This document shows positions 44,601 through 57,180 of a DNA stretch of 64,000 bases, one piece after another. The position numbers and the translations under genes are program-made. The DNA comes from Heterodera schachtii (Eukaryota; Nematoda; Chromadorea; Rhabditida; Heteroderidae), in contig SIJG01000014.1 of NCBI GenBank assembly GCA_023374025.1, positions 1,287,077 to 1,351,076 on the forward strand. Direction: 5' to 3'. A model generated the notes under the pieces. The model did no database searches. It worked only from the letters and a program-made list of their open reading frames with translations, and was not told the origin of the DNA. Every line of letters begins with the position of its first letter. Within the stretch, counting starts at the first letter, position 1.

Positions 44601-47600
44601 TCCAAAATCGACACCAACAGAAAACATTGACAGGGCCACCACGCCATAACAATGGCCAATAAATTCAGTCGGAAAAAACAAAAAAAGAGACGGAATTTGG
44701 AAAGGGACAAAGGCTGCTGTTTTGATTCTAACGCGGCGCGGCGTCCATTTCCATTTGTTTTATTTTGTTTTTTGCGTTTCCGTTTTTAAGGGCATCGTTT
44801 TTTGTTTGTCGAGGGAAGCGGCGATGGGACAAAACGAAAAATGCAGGAAAATTAGGCAATTTTTTGCCTATATAAATTTGTCCCTTAAAAAGCAAGAAGA
44901 CCATACTTTTGAATGCCAACTGCTGTGATATTTCGTCAAAAATTCCCGTCTCTTTTTTCAGACTTCCGCCCCATTTTCAATGTTTTCTCTGCCATTTTAA
45001 AAAGATAAGTAAAAAGAGGAAAAGTAAACACTGATCGCAATGAGTGGGAGACGGAAGTTCAGTGGGGGGGGGGGCAATTAGGAGGGTAATTAGGGGGTGG
45101 AGATCGACTTGCATTACATTCCGCGCTTCCGTTTTGCTCTCCTTGAACTTTTTCGGGAACCTCTTTCTTTTCATCCGTTGCGCTTTTTCTCTTTTCCCTT
45201 TGCGTTTTTCTCTTTTTTTTCTCTCTTTTGCCATTTCTTTCCTTTTTAATTGGCTATTCTCTTTCATCTTTTTCATTTTCTCATCTTTTTTTCTCCGCTC
45301 CCTTTTTCCTTATTTTTTTGCGTATTTCTTTTCTTTCCCCAATTTTCCTCCTTTTTCCCCCTCTCCTCCCTATTTTCATACTTTCCCAACCACCCCAAAT
45401 GTGACTAAAAAAGTTATGTATACAATTTTGCCATTTCGGTGTCATTTTATTCTTTGTATTTGGCTATCTGTCGGATCATTCCCCACCCCTCGGGGGTTGT
45501 CCGGACAACGGAAAAGAAGTGCCATTCCGCCGTACTGCCCCCCCCCCCCCCCTTAATATTGTTAGTCCCCTCCCTTTTGCGTTCCTTCTCTCCCCCCCCC
45601 CCCTTCCGTTTAATCCTTTGCTTTTCGTCCATAATCCTTGTCTTCCTCTTCACACCTTTCCCATTCCTTCAGTCTTCTTCATTTACGCAATTTCCCTTGT
45701 CCAGGCCAACAAATGCCGCCTTTTAAGCGCCCATTTCCATCAAAAATCAAAAATTCGCTAATTCACCCATTTCTTTTGAACATTTTTTAAGTTTCTGATC
45801 AACGCTTTCATTTATTGCTCCTTTTCTATCCAAAACAAATCCTTCTGTTGGCCATTTGTCGGAGTTTTCTGCTGCTTGCTAAAGGTCACTTCTGCTGCTG
45901 TCTTTTTGGTGAACTTCTTTCGTCATCAAATTGGCTGAATAATTGTGCAGCAAATGTGAAGCAAATGAATCAACGATTAGTCATTGGGAGCGAATGAATG
46001 GAGGGGGGGGGGGGGGGAAAAGGGAAAAAAAGGGGTGGGGGAGAGATTAGGCACTGAGTGGGATGAAAGGGGTGGAGAGGGGAGGGGGCGGGGGGGGGGG
46101 TGAGAATGGAGTTGAGTTAAAGCAACGGCGTGGGTTGGCGGCGGTGGTGGACTTTGGCTCCCCCCCCCCCCCCCTCATTCGATTTAAACCTTTGCCCCCC
46201 CCCCCCCCTCCCCTTTTCCCCCATGCAATTCAATTTGATTCGATTTCCCTTCCTTTCGTACGTCCGTCCCCCTTTTTCTTCTTCGGATTTCCCTCTTTTT
46301 AAGGCGTTGTCCCATTAAGGGATGAACGTTCCCTCTTCTGTTGCTATTTCTTTTCTTCATCCCTTTGCCTTTGCGGCACAAAATTCCCACCCATCCGCCG
46401 TTTCCAATCTTTTCGTCTTTTCGTCTCTCACCAAGCTAAGGTATTTATGGGAGGGGAAGGGGTTGATGCGATCCCTCCCCTCCTCCTTTTCCTCCGCTCA
46501 TTCCTCGCGACTATTCATCGTTTTACTCCAATTGCGACATTTCCGCTGCAATGAGTCTATACTTTTGTTTTAGGGTTGTTCGGCCAAGTTTAAACACTTA
46601 CTCCTCTCCTCTCCTCCCCTCCCTTTTCGGTGCCTTTGCTCCCACGGGCATTCTCCCCCCCCCCCCCCCCCCCTCCCCTCAGAAACATAAATTCGTCTCT
46701 CCCTCCATTTCATTTCCCATTCTCACATTCCCGCCCTCCCCAGCTGGTCCTCCCGCTGTGTGGTTGGTTGATGATGGCATTTCCTTTTCAGCATTTTTCC
46801 CTTCCATGCCCAAACATTGCCATTTGCTACAAAGTCCACTGCCAATTGACCCATCGGAGGAAATTTGGCAATTTGCGTTTAATATACAACCATAGAGGAC
46901 ATACCAATGACAGAGATGGGGATTCCCAACATGGGATTCCCATTAATTGCCATTCATTTGTTTGCTGTATCTTTCCATTGCCTATGGCATCCCATTTGTG
47001 TTGCTATTAGCCAAGCTTAATCTCTTTCAAATGCCATCCCTCCATTTCCCTTTCACCACTTTCCTTTTTCTATCATAAACTTGGCTTTTCCTCGTGCCCC
47101 TGCAATTGTGTACTTCCCCCCCTCTCTTCCGGTCGACCTCGAGTCATCCGAGCATTGTCAAGACGCGGACGAGCGCAGTGAAAAGGAGCACAAACAGAGA
47201 ATTGAGTGGAGGGGAGGAGGAGAGGAAGAGAAGTCGTCACTCACTCTCTCCACTCTCTCCCCCCCCCCTTTTTTCGCTCTCTACGCTCTCTTCTTCTTCG
47301 GTACGCTTTCCCACTCGCTTACCCTCCGGCTATTTCTCTCTTTCAAATGTTGCTGAAATGCCTTACAAAACATTCATTTGCCAAATATCCATTCCGGGAC
47401 CAAATGCACAAAAAGTGTCCCCACATTCCGTTAATTTATTTATTTCACTGGGAAAAGGGCGGAGGCGACGAAAACGGCATAAATAAAAGAAGCGATGAAG
47501 CGGACAACGAACAAAAGCAAGAAGCGAAGGCAGAAGAAGAAAATGGTGCGCAAAGGCAATACGAGCGTAAGGGAGAAATGGGAGAAGAGGGCAAAACGAA

Positions 47601-47864
47601 GCAGGAAAAATTCCAACGAACATTCCGAGGAGGGCATTCATTTGCCATGGAATGCCAATGCCTTTCTTCTGTCTCCGTCCGTCTCTTTTTCTCTTTGTCC
47701 TATCCCATTTTCTTTTCTCCATTTTTACAATAAAATCTCACTAAGCATTTTAATATAACTTCTAATATCACTTTAAAATAAATTTCAAATTCAGAGATTA
47801 ATCCTCCGATTCATTCCGCCAAATCTCCGATTTTCTTTTCCGTCCCTCAGTTTTTCTTTGCAGA
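41645..47864. other. 6.2 kb region with no recognised gene, between divergent TMEM104 and apl-1 starts
   Basis: Both flanking genes point away from it, so it should hold their promoters and any distal control elements of apl-1. Both strands were read for family motifs, signal peptides and paired splice sites; nothing convincing appeared. It is unusually dense in homopolymers: poly(G) or poly(C) of 10 or more near 42587, 42661, 43433, 44231, 44499, 44549, 45066, 45539, 45591, 46003, 46090, 46161, 46194, 46650 and 47262. A TTTCCA repeat lies at about 44510-44535, and there are CT-rich stretches at 42010-42300 and 43380-43530. Small frames such as 42651-42854 (-) have no supporting evidence. Confidence 0.5.
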
Positions 47865-50800
47865 ATGCCGCATTTCGTGACGGCGTTTTTGCTTTTGTTT
47901 TTCGTGTTCACCATTTTTGGCGCGGAAAGTACGGCGGTACGTAACCGAATACAACTCACAAAAGAATGGAGCATTTTCGTTAGAGAAAACCCAAAAAACG
48001 CAAATCTTTGACATTTTCAGCAAATCCCTGCTCACTTAATCATTTTTAAGGACCACAGCAGCATCAGCAGCTCCTCCAGCAAAAAGCATGAACATTTCAT
48101 GCCGCTCGTCGCCTTTCAGTGCGGCTACAGAAACAAATTTATGAACGCGGAGGGCCGTTGGCAGGACGACCCGAGCAGTGTGGCGAGCTGTTTGCATGGG
48201 AAGTACGACATTTTGAAGTACTGCAAAAGGGTAAGTAAAACAAACGGACAAAGCGAGCGAACGAATGCGAAAACTTTTGAAGGTGTACCCGGCCGAAAAG
48301 GTCACCAACATCGTCGAATATTCGCATCTGACCCGAATTGGCCATTGGTGCCGCGAGGACGGCACGGACTGTCGCCACCAATTCACCGTCCGACCATTCC
48401 GTTGCATCGGTAAGACAAATGGAAAAAGGGAATTCAATTGAAAAATTAAGCGGGCGAATTCGAGACCGAATCATTGCAAGTGCCGAACCGTTGTCACTTC
48501 AGTCATATCCTTGGTCGGGACAAATGCAACGACTACAAATTCTGGAACTCCAAGTCGGAGGAGGAATGCACGAGAAAGGCATTTATAGCGGGAGGGGGGG
48601 AAGTTTTACCCGAGATAATATTTCTTGTTTTTAGAAGGACTCCAAAGGCCATTCGATGCGCCTCCGTTCCTTCGCAATTTTGGAGCCATGCGGGCTGAGC
48701 ATGTTCAGGGGAGTGGAGTTCGTCTGCTGTCCCCGCGACTTGGAGGAACGCATCGAAAAAGTGGTCGATTTGGAGGCAGAGGCAACAACGACAAAACTGA
48801 AGAACAGCAAAGACGAGGACCAGGAAGAGGAGGAGGACGAGGACGACGAGGAGTACGACGATGATGACGAAGAGGAAGAACCGGGTTAGCAAATTATCTG
48901 GGCGGAATCAGTGATTTTAGAGGAATTTAAAAAAAGGGAACGAGAAATGACAATGGGAAAATAGAATTGGAAAAAGCAAAAATTGATCATCTACTCTTTT
49001 TAGATGACAAAACCGCAAAGAAGGAGACGACGGCGGACGCAAAGGCCGAGCAGGACCCGTACTTTAAGGACGACCCGCAAGGCAATGAGCACGAACGTTT
49101 CCGTGAGGCGGAGGAACGTCTAGAGAAACGCCATCGGAAGAAAGTGACCAAAGTGATCACGGAATGGAGTGAACTGTTTGAACGGTACAGCACAATGAAG
49201 GAGAAGGACCCCAAGGGGGCGGAGCAGTACAAACGGAATATGTGAGAGGGAAAATGGGAGGGAAGGGACGGCACTTTTTGGAGTGACGCATTCCCATCGA
49301 AGGACGGCCAAATTCCGAAAGACTGTGGCGGCACTCGAAGCGGAAAACAAAGAGCAGCGCAAGCAAATTGAGGAATTGCACGACGAAAGAGTGCAGACGG
49401 CGCTGAACGAGAAGAAGCGACAGGTGAGCAGAAAGAGAAAGCGAAACGATGGGAAGAGGACGGAATGGAAAATGGCAAGGAAAACCACGAAAAACGGGGA
49501 TTTGGTTGGCAGGGTGTAAACACGAAAATCAAGAATTATCAACCTTTTCTTTCAAAAAAACCATGTACGGACTGTCCATGGTCTTTGAAGACAAGAATAT
49601 ATATAGAGTTTTGCTGTAATGTTGTCGGGGAATCATCAGAGCCTTATCTTCCAAATGGGTGGGGGAAGGGGCGGGCTGTGACTGTTAATGCATTATTTAT
49701 TACCAAAATTGTTGACTAATTGCAACAATTACCAAGGCAACCCACGAGTACCGTGCCGCGTTGGCTGTCCAAGTGGGTCAAACGAATCGACAGAACGTGT
49801 TACGGACGCTGAAAAATTACATACGGGCGGAGGAGAAGGACCGGCAACACATGCTCAACCGGTACAGACATTTGTTGCGCTCGGACCCGGAGGTTTGTTT
49901 AGCGACCAAAAGTCCATCTTTCTGACCCCCCCCCCCCCCCCCCCCTTAGGCGGCCCTCTCTTTTGAGCCCATTTTGCTCCATCGTTTGCGTTACATCGAC
50001 TTGCGCATCAATGGCACTTTGGCCATGCTGCGCGACTTTCCGTCACTTGAGAAGGAAATCCGACCGTTGGCAAGTGCGTTTGTTAATTGGGCGGTGATAA
50101 TCCCTGGGGCATTCTTAATAACCCCCGTAATTATATACTCTATTTTTAGTTACTTTTTGGAAGTCGTACCGTCGCGAGAATACCCCCGAAATTCTTGAGG
50201 AATTGTCGACTAAAAAAGAAGGAAGCCGATATTTGAGTGAGGAGGAGCGGAACGAACGACTGATCCGATTATACAAGCAAAACTTCGAACGACACCACCC
50301 GGGCAGTCTTTCAATGAAACTGCAGGAATTGGTGCCAAATTCGAAGGCCAAAGTTCGCACAACAGCCGCAACGGCAGTGCCAACGACGACGCACAGATCG
50401 ATGATCGTTCCGCTGAAAGAAGTGCTGAAGGAGAGCAAAGCGGCGGACGACGCGGAGGAGGATTCGGACGAAGACCAAGTGGGACGACGGAATTTAGGAG
50501 GGGAGGGGTGGTCGGACTAATTGATGAAATTTCAAAAAAACTTTCGCATTTCTAAAACAATCGATACTTTTCGACACAGTTCGAAGAGGACGAGGAAAGT
50601 GCGGAGAAGACGAGATCAACGGCAACGACGACAACAGCTGCGCCGAAGCAAATTCACGTGGAACTGTTGAACAAAGAGGGGGAGAAGACGGAGGAGGAGG
50701 GGGAGAAGCCGGCCAAAGTGATGAGCAGCAAATTGTCCTCCTCGTCATCCAGCGACAGCGAAGAAAGTGCTGAAGAAGAAGCGGACGAAGACGAGGACAA

Positions 50801-51345
50801 CGAGCAGCCGACGGAGGCGAAGAAGAAACATTTGCGAGTGGACATCGAACCCATCGTTTTGGCACCCGCCCCCGGCGAAATCGACGAAGAATTGCTGTCT
50901 CCGGCCTTTGAGAAGCACCACCGCCACCGTACGGATCAGTCGGAGGACGGCGGATCGACGATATTCGGCCAATGGTTGGCTCAGACCAACCTTTTGCTCG
51001 GATTGGTCGCACTGACACTGGCCGTACTGACCGTTATTGTGCTGCTGAAAAGGCGCCGTAGCAGACATCCCGGGTTCATCGAAGTGAGTCTGATTCAACT
51101 GAATTGGCAATGGCATTGACCCGGGGAAAGAATTGGCAAAGGAATGGCGAACCCAAAACGAGAAAAAAACAGAACAGTGATAAATACGGAAATTGCAGGT
51201 TGATGTGTGTACCCCCGAGGAGCGCCATGTTGCAGGAATGCAAGTGAACGGTTACGAAAACCGTAAGTACATTTTGAATTAGGCATTATTTGGCGTTCCG
51301 TTTTCAGCTACTTATTCATTCTTCGAGGGGAAACACGCATGCTAA
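47865..51345 (+). CDS. apl-1: Amyloid precursor protein homologue (APL-1)
   Basis: This is a single-pass neuronal membrane protein. Exon 1 (47865-47936) is the signal peptide (FVTAFLLLFFVFTIFGA). E1 growth-factor-like domain: 48021-48230 and 48283-48409, with GRWQDDPSSVASCL, YPAEKVTNIVEYSHL and WCREDGTDC. Copper-binding part: VPNRCHFSHILGRDKC, then FRGVEFVCCP. An acidic region (48830-48890) follows. E2: DPYFKDDPQGNEHERFREAE, VITEWSELFERYSTM, RRKQIEELHDERV-type helix, YIRAEEKDRQHMLNRYRHLL. A Ser/Glu linker leads to the membrane helix (NLLLGLVALTLAVLTVIVLL, ~51000) and a short tail with NGYENPTYSFFEG, the NPxY sorting signal, stopping at 51345. Intron 48579-48634 is GC-AG. The juxtamembrane sequence does not resemble mammalian A-beta, as in other nematode APL-1 proteins. 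Reads cleanly in all exons. Confidence 0.96.
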
Positions 51346-52502
51346 TTGTAAGCAGATCGCCGACGAAGAAGCGCGGAACCGATGGGAGGACCGATGGACC
51401 ATCCATCCCGTGGAAAGCGTGAATCTCCCCACATTCGCCCCATTTCCAACCAATGTTTCTCAGTTTGTCCCCACTTTTCTTTCTTTGTATTTCGTCCCTC
51501 CTTTCACCGCTTTACGCAATAACATTTTGGGAGAGTTTCGGACGCTTTCATATCACAGAAAACTGACGGAATTGCGGTTTCGCGAACAATTCATTCGAAT
51601 GTCTCCCTCCCTCCTCCGACTTCTGTTCGTCCGTTCCCTCTGTCGTTTAAGCGCAGGAAGAAAGTAAATGCTCCGATTAACAGACACCCAATAAAATTCG
51701 TTCGTTTCTTTCTTTCTTTCATCCCCTATCATTTGTGTTTTCTACGACATAAATCTTCCGTTGCTGTTACATATTTTACTTCATCCGTTTCTTTCCATTA
51801 CACATATTTCTACTCTCCTCATTTACTTATTTTATTCGACGATAAAAGAAATCTGTTCTTTCCTATTTTACGGATAAATCCTCTTTTTTTGATGGGAATA
51901 TACGATTACACAATGCACTGCTTCATTATTTATTTATAAGACAACGAAAATTAGTCTTGGGGCTTGGCTTGAAAAAATAAGATTTGAAAGCCTGGAACTG
52001 GTAAAAATGGATAAAAAAAAAAGCATCAGGAAGCATACTGTCAGCTAAATTATTATTTATTTGCTTAGCAAGAAATATAATTCCATGCAAACCCGTGAGC
52101 TATTGTAACGCCCAAATAAATAAATATATTTATTACAGTAAGTCCAATCAACAAATAATTTCAACAAATGTCATCAGAAAAAGGCATAGAAAATAATCTT
52201 TTAATAAATTTGTTTTTTGCAGTTGGCCTATAAAGTTATGTAAATTTCTGGTTTTAATATGTTAAATGATCGGAATGCATTTTTCCTGGAAAATAAACTG
52301 AGACTGTCGGGGAAATTGGCAATTGGTGGGAAGAAATTTCAATGAATGGTAAACCCTTCAAAAATCCCTAGAGAAAAGAATTGAGCGAATTATTGTAAAA
52401 AAGGAAAGATTTTAAGAGCTGTTCCGAATAAAAAAAAAGTTTTTTTGTTTGTTGACTGTTCCGTCCATCACATTTCTTCAAAATCACACGTCGTTTTCGA
52501 CA
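51346..52502. other. Convergent 3' intergenic region
   Basis: It probably contains the apl-1 3' UTR; an AATAAA lies at 51690-51695. An open stretch at 51355-51665 has no family similarity and is most likely untranslated. The remainder to the LMAN2 stop is A/T-rich with no gene. Confidence 0.5.
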
Positions 52503-54456
52503 TCAGTAAAACCTTTTCCTGGCACGTTCTTGGCGCTTTTGGAAGAAAAACAGCCCAAAGCCGAGAACACCAACAACAACGGCAAGGCCAATCAGAATGA
52601 GGAAGATTGAGCCAATCCAACCCAATTTGGACGGCCTGCGGTCGGGGACGTGGTCACGAGGGGCGGCGATACTGTGAATGGGAGGGATGAAATAAACAAT
52701 GTTATTTCGGAATTATTACTTTTCTGCGAAGGGTTCCACCGAGTCACGGTTGGCACTCTCAAATGGCTTCTCCACTCGGGCGAACTCTTGCTCAAACATT
52801 CGGATGCTCAATACGTCATGATTATCTGAAGGAGACGAGCATTTTTCCCAGTTAAATCAATCTCAAAGGTGAACTTTCATTTTTTGTCCTATTGATAAAA
52901 AATTGCCCATTTTTGTACGTATTAAGTAACAAACATTTTGACTGCTTCGGCGCTAGTTGTGAATTTTAATTTTATTAAAACCAAAGGGAGACCCTTTTTG
53001 TTTGCAAATTGTTTGGTAAAGTATTTTAACCGTGAAAATTATTCCTTCCCGTGGATTTTCCGGGTCACTAATCAAGAATCTGACATCTGTTTCAACCAAT
53101 TTCGGATGCCGAACAAAAAAATAAAAACGAAAAATTTGAATTCAACTTATTTTTTTAAAATTCGGATTAGCGATTTGACAAAATAATATCATTTTCGTGA
53201 CTAACGACCCCGAAAATTGCATGGGAAGGACTTTTCACGATTTATTATGACAGAACAATTTTGCAAACTAAAAGCGTACACCTTTTGGTTTTTAACAAAA
53301 GTTAAAAAGGCGAGTTTTTTTTTATCAAGCGCCACCGTTTCTTACCTGAAAGTTCTCCAGTAGCTGCGGTAATTCCGAAATAGTAATTTGTGGGCAAAAT
53401 AACATGGTCAACAGTGAAACAGCGATGCCATTGCGAATCCCCAGTAATGTCCGTGAACACCTTTTGTAAACAATGTTGGGATGGACTAGCCAGAGGATTT
53501 AGCAACAAAAGGACAAAACATGGTCCATTACCGAAAGAGTGTCCGCCACGTAACGGACCAACACTTGCGTGTCGTGGTCTTTGTTCCGAATCTTTGCTTC
53601 ACAACCTAATCAGCAAAAACAAACAATTCAAAGTGTAATAGCCAGTTTTACCAGTGTGTTCTCCGCCCAATTGCGTGTGAGTTCCATCCACGTCATGGTC
53701 ATAATGAAGTGAGCCATTGGAAACCATGGCCGAAATGTACGGATGCGAATGCTCAATTAGTTAAAATATTTTGCTTCTGATTTCACGAGTTTTACTTGAT
53801 GAGGTCCGTTGTGATTGCTGTAAGTGTCAATGAAAATGCCAAGTCCCCGGAAATAATCTTTGGAGCCGAAAACAGGGCCAAGCGTATCCGGGTCTTGAAC
53901 ATACCAAATGGCCATTCCATCTGAAAACACAAACATGAAAAGAAAGAAGAGCAACCGCACCTCCGAACAAAGAGCCAGTCGATCCGTGCACTCGGAAACT
54001 CACTATAAATTCCCAGTCTCGCGCGGTGTTAGGCTAAATTTAAGAACATTTTGTATTTTTACTGAAGATATAACATACCATTTTATTCCACAATCCACCA
54101 CTGAGACTCTGCAAATCGGATGTAAGACGGATATATTGCGGAGTTAAAATGGCATTGCCAATAATGTCCCAGAAGGGAAGGTCACTATCAGCATCTGGAA
54201 AAAAGAAAAATATACTGTATTTTAACATTTTTTTTTAGCCATCCGCCAATTAGAAAGGTATCAATGACGAAAAAAAAAACTTACATTGATATGGCTTTAC
54301 GAAGGTATGCTCCCGTTTGAGAAATCCACGCATTTCTGCCACCGAAATGCCGTCGATGGCATCGGCTGTTGGGTCAGAAAGAACAGAAAACGGATGAGTG
54401 ATTAAAGAAGCAAAAAGGCATAGACGGAGAAGAGATGTCTTTCTAATTGTGAACAT
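52503..54456 (-). CDS. lman2: L-type lectin VIP36/ERGIC-53-like cargo receptor (LMAN2)
   Basis: This membrane lectin binds high-mannose glycans and cycles between ER, ERGIC and Golgi. The chosen start (54456) gives a signal peptide (LLRLCLFASLITHPFSVLS); a start at 54492 would add 12 residues. Then come LKREHTFVKPYQ, LPFWDIIGNAILTPQYIRLT, WEFIVSFRVHG, DGMAIWYVQD and GPVFGSKDYFRGLGIFIDTY (the Asp and Asn of the sugar/Ca site are in this and the next exon), HPYISAMVSNGSLHYDHDVD, IRNKDHDTQVLVRYV, NYYFGITAATGELS and DNHDVLSIRMFE. A C-terminal helix (GSIFLILIGLAVVVGVLGFG) and a KRFY tail, the VIP36 export-type ending, follow. One intron (52830-53345) contains a decayed copy of a repeat related to element D. 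Collinear with human LMAN2 throughout. Confidence 0.93.
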
Positions 54457-54906
54457 TATTGACCGAGGAAAATGAAACTTAAGAATTCGCATTCTCTAAA
54501 ATGACATTAATAATTCCGTATAAAAAAAAAGTAGCAGCATTCGTTTTTCAGTGTGAACAGAAAAAATGACGAAAAAATGTGCTGGCATTGGCTAACAATG
54601 AGAAAAGCTAACAAAAAGAGCGGAAGAAGCGGAGAACAAAAAGGAACAAAGAAGGCGAAGGCAAAGACGAAAAGCCAAAAAATTTAAAAATAAAAGGGAT
54701 ATCGTTGTATAAATAAAGCAATTTAAAATATTGCAGTTTGCTTTAAATGAGAAAAAAAATTAGGGGTTTGGTTCGCAATTGCTTATGGAAGCTATATGTA
54801 ATAGGTATGTTGGTTGATTGGTTGTTTTTGTAGTTTTAAATTAACAGGTTCCAACCATTTTATCATAAATAATAGAATTAACTTTAAATTCATCCGACTT
54901 TTGAAT
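54457..54906. promoter_or_regulatory. Short divergent promoter region for lman2 (-) and etfb (+)
   Basis: The two starts are about 450 bp apart on opposite strands, so the promoters must share this A/T-rich segment. An AACAG acceptor-like site at about 54843-54847 before the etfb ATG might be a trans-splice acceptor, but no direct evidence exists. No specific transcription-factor site is claimed. Confidence 0.35.
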
Positions 54907-55985
54907 ATGCGCATTTTGGTGGGCGTTAAACGGGTAATTGACTTCGCTGTCAAAGTGCGCGTAAAGAAGGACGGCACCGGCGTTGTGAAGGATGGCGTAA
55001 ACCATTCGATGAACCCATTCTGCGAAATTGCGTTAGAAGAGGCGGTGCGAATCAAAGAGCGCAAAGAGAAGGAGGGCGGTGGGCCCGTTGAAGTCGTCGC
55101 CTTTTCATTTGGCACACAAAAAGCACAGGTCAGGCAGTAATTTGTAGAATTAGTCATTTAAAAGTGTTTTCCCTAAATTATATTTTAATATTGTCTTTTT
55201 TTGTCAGCTTTCATATTCTTTTAAAGACTATCATTTTTTCGTAATTTTTAAAAATGTTTGCTTTCCTTAACAATTACTTATTTAGGAAACACTGAGGACG
55301 GCACTTGCAAAAGGCGCTGACAAAGCATTGCTCGTCGAGGTCGACAACGCCACAGAAGAGAAGTTGGAGCCTATCCATGTGGCACGGGCATTGGCCAAAT
55401 TGGCGAAGGAAGACAAATACGACTTGCTGTTGTTGGGGAAACAGGCAATCGACGATGATGCAAACCAAACGGGTGGCACATATCGTGAACATTTCATAAT
55501 CAATTAAATTTGGATTTCAGGACAAATGGTCGCCGGATATTTGAATTGGCCACAGGCGACTTTCGCCAGCAAAATTGAAGAGGATGGCGCTTATATAAAA
55601 GTAACGCGAGAAATCGACGGCGGATTAAACACTGTGAAATTGAAATTGCCAGCCGTTGTCACCGCCGATCTTCGACTCAATGAAGTCGGTCTTGTTTCAA
55701 CAAACATTGATTGTTTTTATAGTTTTTTTAGCCTCGTTACGCCACACTCCCAAACATTATGAAAGCCAAGAAAAAGCCATTGGAAAAAAAGACAGCGCAA
55801 GAATTTGGCATTGACATGACTAATCAGACAGAAACTTTGGAAGTAATAAATATAAAAACGATATCGTAAATCTAAAGTTTATATATCTAATTAAGGTCTC
55901 CGATCCTCCAGTTCGACAGGCGGGCGGTTTTGTGGACGATGTGCCTGGATTAGTTTCGAAGCTCAAGGAGAAGGGGGTGATTTGA
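54907..55985 (+). CDS. etfb: Electron transfer flavoprotein subunit beta (ETFB), 254 aa
   Basis: ETF-beta pairs with ETF-alpha in the mitochondrial matrix and passes electrons from acyl-CoA and other dehydrogenases to ETF-QO. Exons 54907-55128, 55286-55472, 55521-55684, 55732-55842 and 55896-55985 join in phase. Visible family blocks: [77 protein letters not shown] (AMP/FAD-contacting loop), [40 protein letters not shown] (ETF-beta signature) and a C-terminal [10 protein letters not shown]. Length matches human (255 aa). No obvious presequence, as in other ETFB proteins, which carry internal targeting. Confidence 0.97.
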
Positions 55986-56204
55986 CAGATTATATGGTGA
56001 TCAAATGAGCTATATGGCCAGAAGATATATACTATATATATTTTTACACTTTGTCTATTTAGAAGTCGTCTTTTTCTCTGTAATTTGCCCGCTTTATCCT
56101 GCCGAAATAGCTGTTTAAATTCTAAATTTTGCTTATGTTATTTAATCACCGGTTCTAATAGTCGTTGTTTCTTTTCATTTGAATTCAATCCTAGTTTTGT
56201 TTAG

Positions 56205-57180
56205 ATGTTTCAGAAAGTTTCCTTGGTTCTTTTGTTTTTACTTGCCTTTACAGTCTCAAATTTGCGGTCCGATGAAGGAATTGGGGAGGTATTTTTTATT
56301 CACTTCCCTCTAAAATTGAATTTTTACGTTTAGATGGATGCGAATCAAAAACCTTTGAATTCGGCTCGAATTCTCGCTTCCAAATTCACTCTTTCTCAGG
56401 TAGCTTGGCGTTTTGTCTTTCTCCAAATTTTTGTTTTTCAGTATGCCGTTGAGAGTATGGACCTTGTGATGGAGTACAATTTGTTTAATGTTGGCGACCG
56501 CACTGCTTTTCGTGTCGTGCTGGACGATCGTAACTCATTTCCCACCCATTCATTTGACATTGTGCGTGGAATGCTTCACATCCGATGGGAAAAAATCTCA
56601 CCGGGAGAAAATGGTATATTTTTGTTGTTTCACTCATAGTATTCCAACCAAGTTTTTATTTGAGTGACTCATTCGGTGGTCGTACGACCGCGCAGTTACG
56701 GCATTTTCAATTACACTTCCGCCATGGTCACTTATTATGTGACCGAAGATGCCAAACAAGCGACCGTCGGATACAGCACAGCGCCAGGCGAAGGTCATCA
56801 GAGACATTCAAAACTAACAAAAAAAAACTTTGGTTTCATTTTGCATTTTAGGGAACATTTACCGGCTAAAGGATTATGAGCGCCGATTCAGTTCCAAAAT
56901 CGGTATTTGGCTCGTCTTTTTGCTGTTAGCTTTACCCACGACCTTGTTGCCTTTCTTCCTCTGGTCAGTTTTAGTTTTTTCTAAAGCAATTTTTCCATTC
57001 TCGCATTCATTCATGGTTTTATAGCCTAATTGTAAGAACAGGCAAAACATAGAATTAGGAACTAAAACATAATCAAAATAGGAACTAAAAGGCCCAAATC
57101 TATGTAAATTAGTTTGAAAAAATTTGTTTTTATTAATATTTGTCAGGTGTCGTTACGGTTTTATATACACCCAAAATTAA
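56205..57180 (+). CDS. ssr2: Translocon-associated protein subunit beta (TRAP-beta, SSR2)
   Basis: TRAP-beta is a single-pass ER protein next to Sec61 that helps translocation. Exons 56205-56288 (signal peptide VSLVLLFLLAFTVSN), 56334-56399, 56442-56613, 56665-56793 and 56852-56963 are in phase. Motifs: ARILASKFTLSQYAVES, LVMEYNLFNVGDRTAF, FDIVRGMLHIRWEKISPGEN, an N-glycosylation site NVT, GIFNYTSAMVTYYV, STAPGEGN and the helix IGIWLVFLLLALPTTLLPFFL. The 3' end is uncertain. The favoured model splices from the GTCAGT donor at 56964 to an exon at 57147 ending at 57180; reading through would stop at 57024. A Lys-rich TPKIKKK segment resembling the family tail exists at about 57169-57189 in another frame. 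Confidence 0.88.

Noticed and set aside
51355..51667. Open stretch after the apl-1 stop that might be an extra exon
   Set aside because: The apl-1 tail already ends at the conserved NPTYSFFEG position; the stretch becomes low complexity and has no family match.
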